NCBI RefSeq assembly: GCF_044987625.1
Contig: NZ_JBJDSB010000003.1
Span: 124,001-188,000, forward strand
DNA from: Desulfobaculum sp044987625
Lineage (GTDB): Bacteria; Desulfobacterota; Desulfovibrionia; Desulfovibrionales; Desulfovibrionaceae
DNA length: 64,000 bases
Reading direction: 5' to 3'
The notes below the pieces were generated by a model, which saw nothing but the letters and a program-made list of their open reading frames with translations, searched no databases and was not told where the DNA came from. The stretch's first letter is position 1, and each line of letters starts with the position of its first letter. The translations under genes were made by a program, and so were the position numbers. Shown here piece by piece: positions 39,708 to 48,382 of this stretch.

Positions 39708-40840
39708 GACGGTGCTCCGCTCATGGCCTCCGTCAGCAGGTCCGGCAGGTGGGTGCGGGCTTCGGTTTCGTAGCGGGTTTGCAGGGCTTTGGCGCGGTCA
39801 AGGCGGCCCTTGATGGCTTTGACGGCGTCCGGGTCGTGCATCCATTGGCGCAGGCGCTGGCCGTAGCGCTTCTCCAGAGCCACGATGTGGGTGCCCCGGA
39901 CGTACTTGTCCGCGAGGAAGACCATTTCCCGTTCGCTGAGGGGGGCGTCGGGGGTGATGTTGGTGTCGCGGTGCGAAGCCACAATGTCGGCGATGTCCGA
40001 GAAGCCGTAGCCCGCGAGCAGACTGCCCCCCGTGGCCTCGTGGTTGCGGCTGCCCTTGGCGACATCATGCAGCAGGCCAGCGGCGCGGATGATGGCGGTG
40101 TCCAGCTGCAGGGCAGGATTCACGGCGGAGAGGCGTTCGGCAAGGATGCAGGCGGCATCGGCCACGCAGCGGCAGTGGGCGCGGGTGGCCTCGGGCGTAT
40201 CTGCGATGTCCCACAGCGCCTGACATTCCTCCGGAAGCGGCGTGTTGTGCAGGCGCAAAAGCTCCTTGGCGCGCTCGTATTCCGTGGGGATGTCCATGTC
40301 ATTAAGGATATGGCTGTCGGGCATGTCCTTGTCGCAGGCGTCGCTTTCAAAGCGGGCGAGGACGCCGCGCATGCCGTCGTGCTCATCGTCGTCAAGAATA
40401 GCCGGGATGAGCCTGGCGTTGATGAGCGGCGGATGGCCGCGTTCGCCATTGAAGCGCGGATAAATGATGGCGGGTTGGCGTTTGAGGAACGTCAGCATCA
40501 GCGAGCGGACTGTAGAGGACCGCACAAGGGGGATGTCCACGGGGAGCAGGAAAAAGCCCTCCGCGTCGCGGGGCAGGGCCTGCACGCCTTGGCGGATGGA
40601 GGTGAACATGCCTTGTTTGTAGTCGGGATTCATCACGGCGCGGGCGCCGCAGCGTGCGGCCTCGGCGCTGACGTCCTCACTGCGGTGGCCGGTGACGACG
40701 GTGACGTCCATGGCGCCGCCGTCGAGGAGGGTATGCACGCACCGCGAGAGCACGCTCTGGTCCCCAAGGGGCAGCAGCGCCTTGAGGCACCCCATGCGCG
40801 AGGAGAGTCCCGCCGCGAGGACGATGCCGTGGAGCCTCAT
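39701..40840 (-). CDS. Molybdopterin-type NTP transferase fused to an HD domain (DVU_1551-like)
   Basis: 379 residues. N-terminal MobA/MocA-like nucleotidyltransferase (about 1-190): GIVLAAGLSSRMGCLKALLP and LLPVDIPLVRSSTV. C-terminal HD phosphohydrolase (about 225-340): AAGLLHDVAKGSRNHEATGG. MocA enzymes add CMP to molybdopterin to give the cytosine dinucleotide used by the aldehyde oxidoreductase encoded upstream; the HD domain may remove nucleotides. Start at 40840 overlaps XdhC as ATGA. Gene order recalls D. vulgaris DVU1551. Confidence 0.85.
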   Translation of the reverse strand: MRLHGIVLAAGLSSRMGCLKALLPLGDQSVLSRCVHTLLDGGAMDVTVVTGHRSEDVSAEAARCGARAVMNPDYKQGMFTSIRQGVQALPRDAEGFFLLPVDIPLVRSSTVRSLMLTFLKRQPAIIYPRFNGERGHPPLINARLIPAILDDDEHDGMRGVLARFESDACDKDMPDSHILNDMDIPTEYERAKELLRLHNTPLPEECQALWDIADTPEATRAHCRCVADAACILAERLSAVNPALQLDTAIIRAAGLLHDVAKGSRNHEATGGSLLAGYGFSDIADIVASHRDTNITPDAPLSEREMVFLADKYVRGTHIVALEKRYGQRLRQWMHDPDAVKAIKGRLDRAKALQTRYETEARTHLPDLLTEAMSGAPSC

Positions 40841-41889
40841 GCTAAGGCTCCTGAGCGGATGGCGATGAGTTCGGCAACAATGCTGACGGCGATTTCCTCG
40901 GGGGTTTGCGCGCCAATGCTGAGGCCGATGGGCGAGTGGCAACGGTCAATATCCTGTTGGGTAAAACCGTCGGCCAGCAAGGCGTCGTAAATGGCGTTTC
41001 GCTTGCGGGTGCTGCCTATCATGCCGATGTAGCGGGCTGGAGTGCGCAGGGCCTGCGCCAGCACGGTTTTGTCGTGAATATGCCCGCGCGTGACAATGAC
41101 GATGTAGGCGTCCTCGTCCACATCCGCGCCGGTGAGGGCGGTGTCGAAGTCGGACAGGATGCGCAGTTCGTCGGCGTGGGGAAAGCGCAGGTCGCTGGCG
41201 AATTCCGGCCTGTCGTCAAGGACGATGGTGCGGAAGTCCACCATGGACGCCAGTTGCGCCGTGGGGCGGGAAACGTGCCCCGCGCCGTAGATGAAGAGGC
41301 TGGGCATGGGGGAGAAGCTTTCGGCCACAAGGCGCGCGCCGTCCATGGTGTGGATGAGGGGCTTGCCCGAGGAAAGCGCCGTGGCGCATAGGGATTTGGC
41401 ATCCTCTGGTTGGAGGCCGGACCATGCTGGGACGGGCTGGTTTGCCGTGAGGACGGCGCGGCTGCTGACGCGGGGCGAGGGGCCATCCTGCAGCAGGGTG
41501 AGCAGGACGGTTTTTTGGCCGTGGCGGAGTCTGTCGTCCAGTGTGGCGTAGGCGGCGCTGGCCCAGCTGGTGGCAGGCAGATGCTCCAGCATAACGCGGA
41601 CGTGCCCGCCGCAAATCATGTCCGCATTGGCTGCGAGTTCGTTGGAGAGGTCAAAGTCCTGAAAGGTCGCCGCGCCCTCGCCTGCGTTAAATAGGTCTGC
41701 GGCGGCGCGCTGGACCAGAGCTTCCACAAGGCCGCCGCCGACGCTGCCGTCAATGCAGCCGTCGCGGTGGATGGCCATTTTACTGCCGGATGAGCGGGGC
41801 GTTGAGCCGTCGTGGTCCACGATGGTGGCAAGGACAAGATCGTTGCCGGATTCCAGTTGCTGGCGGATGCTGTGAACGAGTTTTTTCAT
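40837..41889 (-). CDS. XdhC/CoxI-family molybdenum enzyme maturation factor
   Basis: 350 residues. N-terminal XdhC domain: LATIVDHDGSTPRSSGSKMA, GSVGGGLVEA and MICGGHVRVML. C-terminal Rossmann region: LFIYGAGHVSRPTAQLASMV and IGSTRKRN. XdhC proteins bind molybdenum cofactor and insert its sulfurated form into xanthine-oxidase-family enzymes, here the aldehyde oxidoreductase. ATGA coupling to the downstream transferase gene. Confidence 0.93.
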   Translation of the reverse strand: MKKLVHSIRQQLESGNDLVLATIVDHDGSTPRSSGSKMAIHRDGCIDGSVGGGLVEALVQRAAADLFNAGEGAATFQDFDLSNELAANADMICGGHVRVMLEHLPATSWASAAYATLDDRLRHGQKTVLLTLLQDGPSPRVSSRAVLTANQPVPAWSGLQPEDAKSLCATALSSGKPLIHTMDGARLVAESFSPMPSLFIYGAGHVSRPTAQLASMVDFRTIVLDDRPEFASDLRFPHADELRILSDFDTALTGADVDEDAYIVIVTRGHIHDKTVLAQALRTPARYIGMIGSTRKRNAIYDALLADGFTQQDIDRCHSPIGLSIGAQTPEEIAVSIVAELIAIRSGALA

Positions 41890-43226
41890 GGGAGTGCAAC
41901 CTCTTTATGGCGGTAGGCGATGGTCCGCTTTGCAAATGCAGTAGCGATGGTGCCATCCGACGCTTCGACACTGGCGCAGAGGCGCATGCCGCCTGCGTCC
42001 ATGGCATTGCTGATTGCGGGCAGGGCGCTGAGCGCCGTGGTGAGGGTGGAACAGCGCGGCGGTACGGCGTGCTCCCCCGTGGTGTACAGATGAACGGTAA
42101 GGGTCGCCGATGGCGGGTCGTAGGTGGCTGTCACGTCAAGGACGCCGGGCAGGGCGAGGGCCACGCGGTCGATGTCGCCCATGGTGAGGCGGGTGTTGTC
42201 CGGAAGGGGAATGCCGCCGTCCAAGCGTCCCGAGAGGGCCTCTAGACGCGGAAGCGGCGAGCCGCAGGGGCATACCCCCGGAGCGATGCGGGCGACATCG
42301 CCCGTGCGGTAGCGGATAAGCGGCATGGCGCGGCGCGAGAGCGTCGTCAGCACAAGCTCCCCGTCCGCGCCGTCCGGGACGGGAGCGCCCGTTACGGGGT
42401 CAGTCACTTCGCAGAAGAGGTCCGGGGCGCGCAGGTGCATTCCGGTGCCCAGCAGGCAGTCCACCCCGCCGCCGAGGCAGGTTTCAGTCATGCCCCAGTG
42501 GCGGAAAGTCACGCAGCCGAGGGCTTTGGTGATGGCCGAGGCCACAGTGTCGTGTACGGTGTCCCAGCACAGCAGGGCGGCGCGCATGGGCGAGTCGGTC
42601 TTCCACGCGCGAAGGAGCCGCGCAAGAGCCAGCACATGCACCGGCGGGCCCACAATGCACCGGACCTTGGCGTCCAGCACTGTGCGGCAGAGCGAGGGAA
42701 TGTCCGTAGGGTCGGCGGCGGTATGCACGGCCCCGCCGCATCGCGTGACTGCATCCCCAAGAATATGGCTGACGCCGCCCGGACGCGACGCCGGAAGAAT
42801 GGCCAGCACGCTGTCGCCGGGTGCAATGAACTGCGCCATGCCATGCCGGAAAAAGTCCGTGGTGCGTTCGAGGTCACCCGCTGTGAAGAACAGCCGCTTG
42901 GGTGCCCCACTGGACCCGGAACTGGATAGCGTGACGGCGCGGGCGACGTCGTCCTGCGAGGAACACAGCAGGTCATGCGGCCTTTCGCGCAGGATGTGCG
43001 GCTCCAGCCGGGGGACGCGTTCCATGTGCGCGGTGGCGCACAGCGATTCCGGGGTGATGTGCGCAAGCTGATGGCGGTAAAAGGGGCTACGCTCTTTGGC
43101 ATGGGCAAGAGTGCGGCGCAGGCGCTCCATCTGCCAGCGGCGAAGCTCATCCGGGGAGGGCGGCGGTCCATCTGCTGGCCGCCCGAGGCGCTGGTTGACC
43201 CAGCGGTCAAGAGGCCGGAGTGGCAT
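41886..43226 (-). CDS. AMP-dependent CoA ligase-like protein (DVU_1553-like)
   Basis: 446 residues from the ATG at 43226 (GGGAGA upstream; the ATG at 43259 lacks one). Phenylacetate-CoA ligase-type: ATP loop LSSSGSSGAPKRLFFT, HWGMTETCLGGG and IRYRTGDVARIAP. It would adenylate a carboxylate. A CoA ligase with molybdenum maturation genes is a recurring but unexplained partner of Desulfovibrio aldehyde oxidoreductases; its substrate is unknown. Confidence 0.85.
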   Translation of the reverse strand: MPLRPLDRWVNQRLGRPADGPPPSPDELRRWQMERLRRTLAHAKERSPFYRHQLAHITPESLCATAHMERVPRLEPHILRERPHDLLCSSQDDVARAVTLSSSGSSGAPKRLFFTAGDLERTTDFFRHGMAQFIAPGDSVLAILPASRPGGVSHILGDAVTRCGGAVHTAADPTDIPSLCRTVLDAKVRCIVGPPVHVLALARLLRAWKTDSPMRAALLCWDTVHDTVASAITKALGCVTFRHWGMTETCLGGGVDCLLGTGMHLRAPDLFCEVTDPVTGAPVPDGADGELVLTTLSRRAMPLIRYRTGDVARIAPGVCPCGSPLPRLEALSGRLDGGIPLPDNTRLTMGDIDRVALALPGVLDVTATYDPPSATLTVHLYTTGEHAVPPRCSTLTTALSALPAISNAMDAGGMRLCASVEASDGTIATAFAKRTIAYRHKEVALP

Positions 43227-44580
43227 GGGTTGTCTCCCTGTAGAGGGTGGCGCCGTCATCGGCCGTCAGGTTGTAGGCGCAGAAGGGCACAAGGCGCCCG
43301 TCCGGCGCGGCCACATGGATGCAGCACCCGCGCAGGCGCTCAAGGTCGAGGGTCCACGCGTCCTGAAAGGCCATACCCGACACCGCTAGAATGTGCGTTT
43401 TGGCGCGCAGGATAAAGGCGTCGAGGTCATCCTGTGGGGCGTCTGGCTGGCCGGCGGCTGTGGCCTGCGGCGCGGCCCACTGGCGCTTGACGAAGGCGCG
43501 GGAGTTTTCCGCACCTTCGGCGGCGGGCTGTGGCGTACAGCAGCATGATTCGCGCCCGGCGGACAGGCGTTTGAGGCTGCCGTCCTCCATGACGAGGTAG
43601 TTGCCGTGGAAGGAGCACCGCGCGTGTTCGCAGCCGGGAGGCAGAAAATCGTTCGCCTTCACTGCGCCGCTGGTTTGCGCCTCCAGCCCGGCCATGATTT
43701 CCGGCAGGGTGATGCGCATGCTGTCTGCGGGATGTTGGGGGTAGCGGCCAAAGTAGCTGACGGGCTGAAAGTGTACGCCCCGCACGCCCGGCGACAGCGA
43801 GGCTGCCAGATGCAGAATTTCGCCGAGGTTGTCGTCATTGACGCCGGGAACCACCGTGGGCACCAGCACAACGCCAATGCCCGCGCCGACAAGGTTCTCT
43901 ATGGCGCGGAGTTTGGTTTCCACTAGCGCGCGGCCGCGGATGGTGCGGAAGATTTCGTCCCGTGTGCCGTCGAATTGCAAAAAGGCCGAGTCCACACCGC
44001 CATTGGCCAGCCGGTGGGCGAACTCCGGATGCCGCGCCACGCGCAGGCCGTTGGTGTTGATTTGGACAAAACCGAAACCGCGGCGTTTGGCGAGGGCGGC
44101 GATTTCCGGCAGGTCATCGCGCACGGCGGGCTCGCCGCCGGAGAGTTGCAGATTGCACGTTGGCGCGGCGCTGTGCACTCTGGCAAGGAGTGTGTCCAGC
44201 TCGGCAAGGCTTGGGTCCGGTCGGACGGGACCGCCAGCCGAGGCAAAGCAGAATTCGCATCCGAGGTCGCAGCGCCACGTCACCTCGACAAGGGTGGTGC
44301 AGGTGTGCTGGTTGTGGTCCGGGCACAGGCCGCAGTCAAAGGGGCAACCCTTGGCGGCATCGGTGGCGGTGACGGGCGGACAGGATGGCGTTTTGGGGCG
44401 CGACCATGCACTGAACGCCGGCTCGCCGCGCCAGACCGGCGTGGAGAATTCCCCGTGCTCCGGGCAGGTTTTGACGAGGCGCGTTTCGCCGCCCTGCGTG
44501 ACGTTGCGCGCCGGAATGCGGCGCAGGCACACGGGGCAGACGCTGGCCGTGGCGGCGGTGAGGTCAAATTCACGAGGCAT
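43207..44580 (-). CDS. trsS: Radical SAM protein of the aldehyde oxidoreductase locus (TrsS-like)
   Basis: 457 residues. The radical SAM cluster motif CX3CX2C is C104-x3-C108-x2-C111 (WRCDLGCEFCFA). Seven more cysteines precede it (C15, C18, C39, C79, C83, C86, C94), and LQLSGGEPAVRDDL follows. A C-terminal GCCIHVAAPDGRLVPFCAYN is typical of the family I know as TrsS, which can be a selenoprotein; here codons are TGC, not TGA. It probably modifies an unknown substrate with the adjacent methyltransferase. Symbol is from memory of the DVU1554 family. Confidence 0.75.
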   Translation of the reverse strand: MPREFDLTAATASVCPVCLRRIPARNVTQGGETRLVKTCPEHGEFSTPVWRGEPAFSAWSRPKTPSCPPVTATDAAKGCPFDCGLCPDHNQHTCTTLVEVTWRCDLGCEFCFASAGGPVRPDPSLAELDTLLARVHSAAPTCNLQLSGGEPAVRDDLPEIAALAKRRGFGFVQINTNGLRVARHPEFAHRLANGGVDSAFLQFDGTRDEIFRTIRGRALVETKLRAIENLVGAGIGVVLVPTVVPGVNDDNLGEILHLAASLSPGVRGVHFQPVSYFGRYPQHPADSMRITLPEIMAGLEAQTSGAVKANDFLPPGCEHARCSFHGNYLVMEDGSLKRLSAGRESCCCTPQPAAEGAENSRAFVKRQWAAPQATAAGQPDAPQDDLDAFILRAKTHILAVSGMAFQDAWTLDLERLRGCCIHVAAPDGRLVPFCAYNLTADDGATLYRETTHATPAS

Positions 44581-45037
44581 CGGCATCATCCCGGCTGAGG
44601 GTGGGGTCAATGCCGTTGTCGGCGAGGATGCGCAGCACTTTGTCCGCGGCTTCGGCAAGCAGGGTACCGCAGCGGTCAGGCGAGGGCGTGGGACAGTCCG
44701 TGCCCGCAATGTCGCCGCAGGTGATGCCGCCAAAGCGCTCCACGGCGCGGCCAGCGAACCAGTCCCGGAAGGTTTCCAGCAGCAGGGGCTGCCTGTCGTC
44801 CGGGGTTTCGGTGTCCTCGCCTTTGCCGGCGTACAGGGACAGGGCGCATGCGCCGCCTGTAAGAATGCCGCAGGTTCCGGCGCAGTCTCCGCCCCCGACG
44901 CACAGGCCGCTGACGGCGCGAAGCAGGTCGGGGTTATCGCGCTGCATGGTGTCGAGGCACAGTTTGACCATGATTTGGGCGCAGCAGTAGCCCTGTCCGG
45001 TCAAGGTCATGATGTGCAGGGAAGTATCGGTCAGCAT
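44570..45037 (-). CDS. C-GCAxxG-C-C family protein (DVU_1555-like)
   Basis: 155 residues from the ATG at 45037 (GGAGA upstream). Conserved cysteines: TGQGYCCAQIMVKL, GLCVGGGDCAGTCGILTGGA and GITCGDIAG. This family is assumed to bind a redox cofactor or metal cluster. It overlaps both neighbours (7 and 11 bp), within the tight maturation operon. Confidence 0.85.
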   Translation of the reverse strand: MLTDTSLHIMTLTGQGYCCAQIMVKLCLDTMQRDNPDLLRAVSGLCVGGGDCAGTCGILTGGACALSLYAGKGEDTETPDDRQPLLLETFRDWFAGRAVERFGGITCGDIAGTDCPTPSPDRCGTLLAEAADKVLRILADNGIDPTLSRDDADAS

Positions 45038-45816
45038 GGCATGTCTCCGCATGATGTTGGCGATGTGGCGAGAAAAAGCATGTAGCCGGGCGCACGGCAA
45101 CCGCCGCCGGGGAGCGCCTGCGCCGGAAGCCCGGCAAAGACGAGGCGCGCCGCCAACTCCGCCAACTGGCGGGAGCGGTCTTGCTCCTGCGTGATGGTGT
45201 AGCCGAGGCGCGCGAGGCTGGCGCGCAGGGCGGCGGGGTCCAGCGCGTTGGTGGCGCAGGAGGGTGCGGTGTCCTGCGCCGTGCATTGCGGCGCGGCGTC
45301 TGGGTTCGTGTGATGTACGGTGGTGTTCGCGGAAGGGCGGGCGCCCGGGCAGGATGGGGCGCGCCGCCGCTGCACAAGGTCCGCGATGATGAGGTGACCA
45401 CCGGGCCTGAGAATATGGGCTATTTGGTGGAGAACGGTTTCCGGGTCCGGCATGAGGGAAAGAACGCATTCACAGAAGACCGCGTCAAACCCGCCCCGGC
45501 GGTAGGGCAGGTGCATGGCGTCGGCGCAGACAAGGGCCGGAGCGCCCACGCCAGCAGCGGGCGCGGGGTGTGCGCCGCTGCGCAGTTGCCGGAAGGAGAG
45601 GTCGCATCCGGTGGCGCGCAGGCCGTGGACGTCACGCAGGTGGCGCACTGTGGCGCCAAGGCCGCACCCAATATCGAGGACCCGCGCTCCGCGTGGCACT
45701 GCGGCAAGGCGTACGGCTGTGTCGGTAAGGGCAAGCCCGCCGGGGCGGAGGGTCTCTCCGGCAACACGCCGCAAAATGGGCTGTTCCCAGAGGGGGCGGG
45801 CAGCGGTTTGCGTCAC
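45031..45816 (-). CDS. trsM: SAM methyltransferase of the maturation cluster (TrsM/DVU_1556-like)
   Basis: 261 residues, GTG start overlapping the redox gene stop. Motif I is ARVLDIGCGLGATVRHL; VCADAMHLPYRRGGFDAVFC and HILRPGGHLIIADL follow, a class I fold. C-terminal GYTITQEQDRSRQLAELAAR and GGGCRAPGYMLFL. Target unknown; pairing with a radical SAM protein suggests shared modification of one substrate. Symbol from memory of the DVU1556 family. Confidence 0.75.
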   Translation of the reverse strand: MTQTAARPLWEQPILRRVAGETLRPGGLALTDTAVRLAAVPRGARVLDIGCGLGATVRHLRDVHGLRATGCDLSFRQLRSGAHPAPAAGVGAPALVCADAMHLPYRRGGFDAVFCECVLSLMPDPETVLHQIAHILRPGGHLIIADLVQRRRAPSCPGARPSANTTVHHTNPDAAPQCTAQDTAPSCATNALDPAALRASLARLGYTITQEQDRSRQLAELAARLVFAGLPAQALPGGGCRAPGYMLFLATSPTSCGDMPC

Positions 45817-46028
45817 TTGTCCTCCAGAAGTCGCTCCACTTCGGCCATCTTGCCGAGGGCGATGTTTTCGGGAATGAGCACAAAGCCGCAGTCCGGACAG
45901 GCCGGAAGTTCCACATTGAACCGGCTGTCCAGATACACAAGCTCCACGGGGCTGGGCGTCAGGCGCGCGCCGCAGTGGATGCACTCCCAGTTGGAAAAGT
46001 CGTCGTCCAGTATCTTTAACGTACTCAC
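45813..46028 (-). CDS. Small zinc/iron redox protein (DVU_1557-like)
   Basis: 71 residues, GTG start. CIHC and CPDC (WECIHCGARLTPSPVELVYL; ELPACPDCGFVLIPENIAL) form a rubredoxin- or zinc-ribbon-type site. Overlaps its neighbours by 4 bp on each side. Likely an electron carrier or scaffold for the cluster. Confidence 0.85.
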   Translation of the reverse strand: MSTLKILDDDFSNWECIHCGARLTPSPVELVYLDSRFNVELPACPDCGFVLIPENIALGKMAEVERLLEDK

Positions 46029-48310
46029 AGTGTGCCTCCGGCGATGCGCATGCGGTGGCTCCACAGATTGTGGACCACGGCGGTGTCGCCATCCATTTCG
46101 TATTCCACCCAGTATGTCACCACGGCGGGGCGGTGCGCGGCCAGCAGGCGGCCGTTTGTGGTGTTGCGCAATCCTTTGCCCGAGGCGTGCGCGGCAAACA
46201 GCGTTTTTTGCACGTCGGAGAGCAGAATGCGCCGCTCTTCCATGCGCTGTGCGGCTTCGTCCGTGAAGCGAACGGCAACGGATTCATATGCGGGCCGGGG
46301 GGCGGCGTCGGTGTCCCATAGCTCTCGGAGGAGGGATTCACGCAGGCGGACGCGGTTTTCGCGGCGCGTGGAGTGGGTGGGTGCCGGGCGCGCCGCCGGG
46401 TCGTCGTCCCCGCCGGGGAGGATCAGGTCAAAGACGTGCAGACAGCGCTTTCCCGCCTTGGCCAGCAGATCGCGGCACATGGCGCAGTAGGTGACGGCGT
46501 CGCCGTCAAGGCGCTGGGCGCGCTCCGCCGCCACGGTGGCGGCCAGCGGGGCGTTGGCATCGGCCAGCAGACCGCCAAAGCCGCAGCATTCCGTCAGCAG
46601 GCCCGAGAGTTTCGGCTGGGTGACGGTCACGCCAAGGCGTTCCAGAAGGTGCCGCACGCTGTCCTGCATGGCGCTGTTGTGCCGCGCGGTGCAGGGGTCG
46701 TGCAGGGCGAAGGTGCCCTGAGCAGGCGCGGGGAGGGCGTTTGGGTGCTCTGCCAGCACGTCCCACAGGGAGCGGATGTCCGCGCCGTTGAGGGCGGCTG
46801 TGAGCATGGCGGTGCAGGTGGGGCAGGCGGTGATGATGACCGGTTGCCCCAGTTCGTCCCACTGCTTGTGGATGGTGGCGATGACCTCGGCAAAGCGCTC
46901 CGGGCGTCCGCCCCATTCGGCGGGCGCGCCGCAACAGCGCAGCATAAGGCCCACGCCGCCGTCCAGCGTGTCCTGCAAGAGCCGGTAGGACTGGCGCACG
47001 GCATCCGGCATGGACGCGGTGAGCTGGCAGCCCGGAAAATACATGAATGCGCTGGTCTGTGTGCCCGGCTGGTGCGCGGTGAGCGCGCAGGACTCGCTGC
47101 CCGCAAAGTCCATGTCCCGCAGGGCGAATTCGTGGGCCGAGGGCGGCATTTTGTCGCGCTGGACCATGTCGCGCCGGGCGTCCAGACATAGGTCCGTCAT
47201 GGAGAAGTCTTCGGGGCACAGTTCGGTACACAGGCCGCAGAGCATGCAGGAGTTGATGAGTGTATTGGCCTGCCGCGTGCCCATGACGATGGAGGCGTTG
47301 TTGTAGACCTGCCGGGCGTAGACCTTGGGATAGCTGCCGAACTTGCGCAGGTAGGCGCAGTTTTTGACGCACTCCATGCACTCGCATTGCAGGCAGCGGC
47401 GGGCCTCCTGCGTGGCGGCGTCCGCGTCGTAGCCTTCGGCCGGGACGGGGACGGCGGGGGCTGGCGCGACGCCCTCGGTGTTAGTGTACAGGGGGGAGGT
47501 GTACGGGTCTTCGCGGTCGCGGCCCTCGCTGATGGAGGCCTTTTGCGCGGTGCGCTCAATGCTGAGGGCGGCCTTACGCCCAATGGCGGCGAGGGCGGCG
47601 GCGGAGAGTGCGCCGCCGTTTTCGTCCGGGCGCGTGGCCGCAAACAGGCCCGGCGTGGCGGTGGTCAGGGTCGCCGGGTCCGGCGCGGGGATGCCCAGAC
47701 AGTCCGCCGGGCACACCAGCGGGTCCGCAAAGATGAAGTCCACATCGCCGGAGATGGCGGCCACGGTGTCCGGCGTTGGCTGCGCGCCTTTGTGGAAGGT
47801 GACGCCCATCTTGGCGAGGGTGGCGATTTCGCGGTGGAGGATATCCGGGTCAATCTGCGGCAGATGCGGATGCGCGGAGAGCATGTCGTCCGGGGATTGG
47901 CAGTGGATGACCACCGTAAAGCCCTTGCGCCCAAGGTCCCATGCGGCGGCAAGGCCGGGGAGCGTGGCGCCAAGGATGCCTACACGTACGCCGCGAGCGG
48001 GCATGGGGCGAAGCGGCGGTGACTTGCGTGCATTTTCGGCGCAGAAGCGCTCCAGCGCGCCCATTTCGATGCCGCCGCCAAGGGGGGCGCGTAAACAGGC
48101 GGCGCGGCAGGGGGCGCTGCATGTGCGGGCAAGAACGCCCGGCAGGGGCATGGTGCGGCAGAGGGCGGCCCATGCGGCGTCCACCTTGCCTGCGGCGATG
48201 TTGCCGCATACGGCGCGTGCATCCACATGCAGGGGGCACGCGGCGCGGCATTGGGGCGGCTCTTCCTGAATACAGCGTGCTTCCAAACGGCGCAGTTCGG
48301 CCTGATCCAT
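46025..48310 (-). CDS. Pyridine nucleotide-disulfide/dicluster-binding oxidoreductase (DVU_1558-like)
   Basis: 761 residues. N-terminal dicluster region: CRAACPLHVDARAVCGNIAA and CSAPCRAACLRAPLGGG, as in GltD-type proteins, then a Rossmann segment VRVGILGATLPGLAAAWDLG. Mid-protein ferredoxin-like clusters: CLQCECMECVKNC and CMLCGLCTELCPEDF. C-terminal HdrB-type CCG repeats: RCCGAPAEWGG and ECCGFGGLLADANA. It should move electrons between NAD(P)H or a thiol/disulfide partner and the maturation machinery or the aldehyde oxidoreductase. Confidence 0.88.
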   Translation of the reverse strand: MDQAELRRLEARCIQEEPPQCRAACPLHVDARAVCGNIAAGKVDAAWAALCRTMPLPGVLARTCSAPCRAACLRAPLGGGIEMGALERFCAENARKSPPLRPMPARGVRVGILGATLPGLAAAWDLGRKGFTVVIHCQSPDDMLSAHPHLPQIDPDILHREIATLAKMGVTFHKGAQPTPDTVAAISGDVDFIFADPLVCPADCLGIPAPDPATLTTATPGLFAATRPDENGGALSAAALAAIGRKAALSIERTAQKASISEGRDREDPYTSPLYTNTEGVAPAPAVPVPAEGYDADAATQEARRCLQCECMECVKNCAYLRKFGSYPKVYARQVYNNASIVMGTRQANTLINSCMLCGLCTELCPEDFSMTDLCLDARRDMVQRDKMPPSAHEFALRDMDFAGSESCALTAHQPGTQTSAFMYFPGCQLTASMPDAVRQSYRLLQDTLDGGVGLMLRCCGAPAEWGGRPERFAEVIATIHKQWDELGQPVIITACPTCTAMLTAALNGADIRSLWDVLAEHPNALPAPAQGTFALHDPCTARHNSAMQDSVRHLLERLGVTVTQPKLSGLLTECCGFGGLLADANAPLAATVAAERAQRLDGDAVTYCAMCRDLLAKAGKRCLHVFDLILPGGDDDPAARPAPTHSTRRENRVRLRESLLRELWDTDAAPRPAYESVAVRFTDEAAQRMEERRILLSDVQKTLFAAHASGKGLRNTTNGRLLAAHRPAVVTYWVEYEMDGDTAVVHNLWSHRMRIAGGTL

Positions 48311-48332
48311 AGTGCTGGTGCTCGAATAAATG

Positions 48333-48372
48333 CGGCCTGACCGCGTGCCGCAGAGGGCGCGCGGTCAGGCCG
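48333..48372. terminator. Stable hairpin between mop and the dicluster gene
   Basis: CGGCCTGACCGC pairs with GCGGTCAGGCCG over 12 bp, 10 bp past the mop stop. No T-run, so it may protect the mop message 3' end or attenuate transcription into the maturation genes. Confidence 0.6.
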
Positions 48373-48382
48373 GTTTGGGTGC

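Noticed and set aside
43207..44580. Possible selenocysteine in the radical SAM protein
   Set aside because: Some family members are selenoproteins, but the C-terminal Cys-Cys codons here are TGC TGC, with no in-frame TGA.
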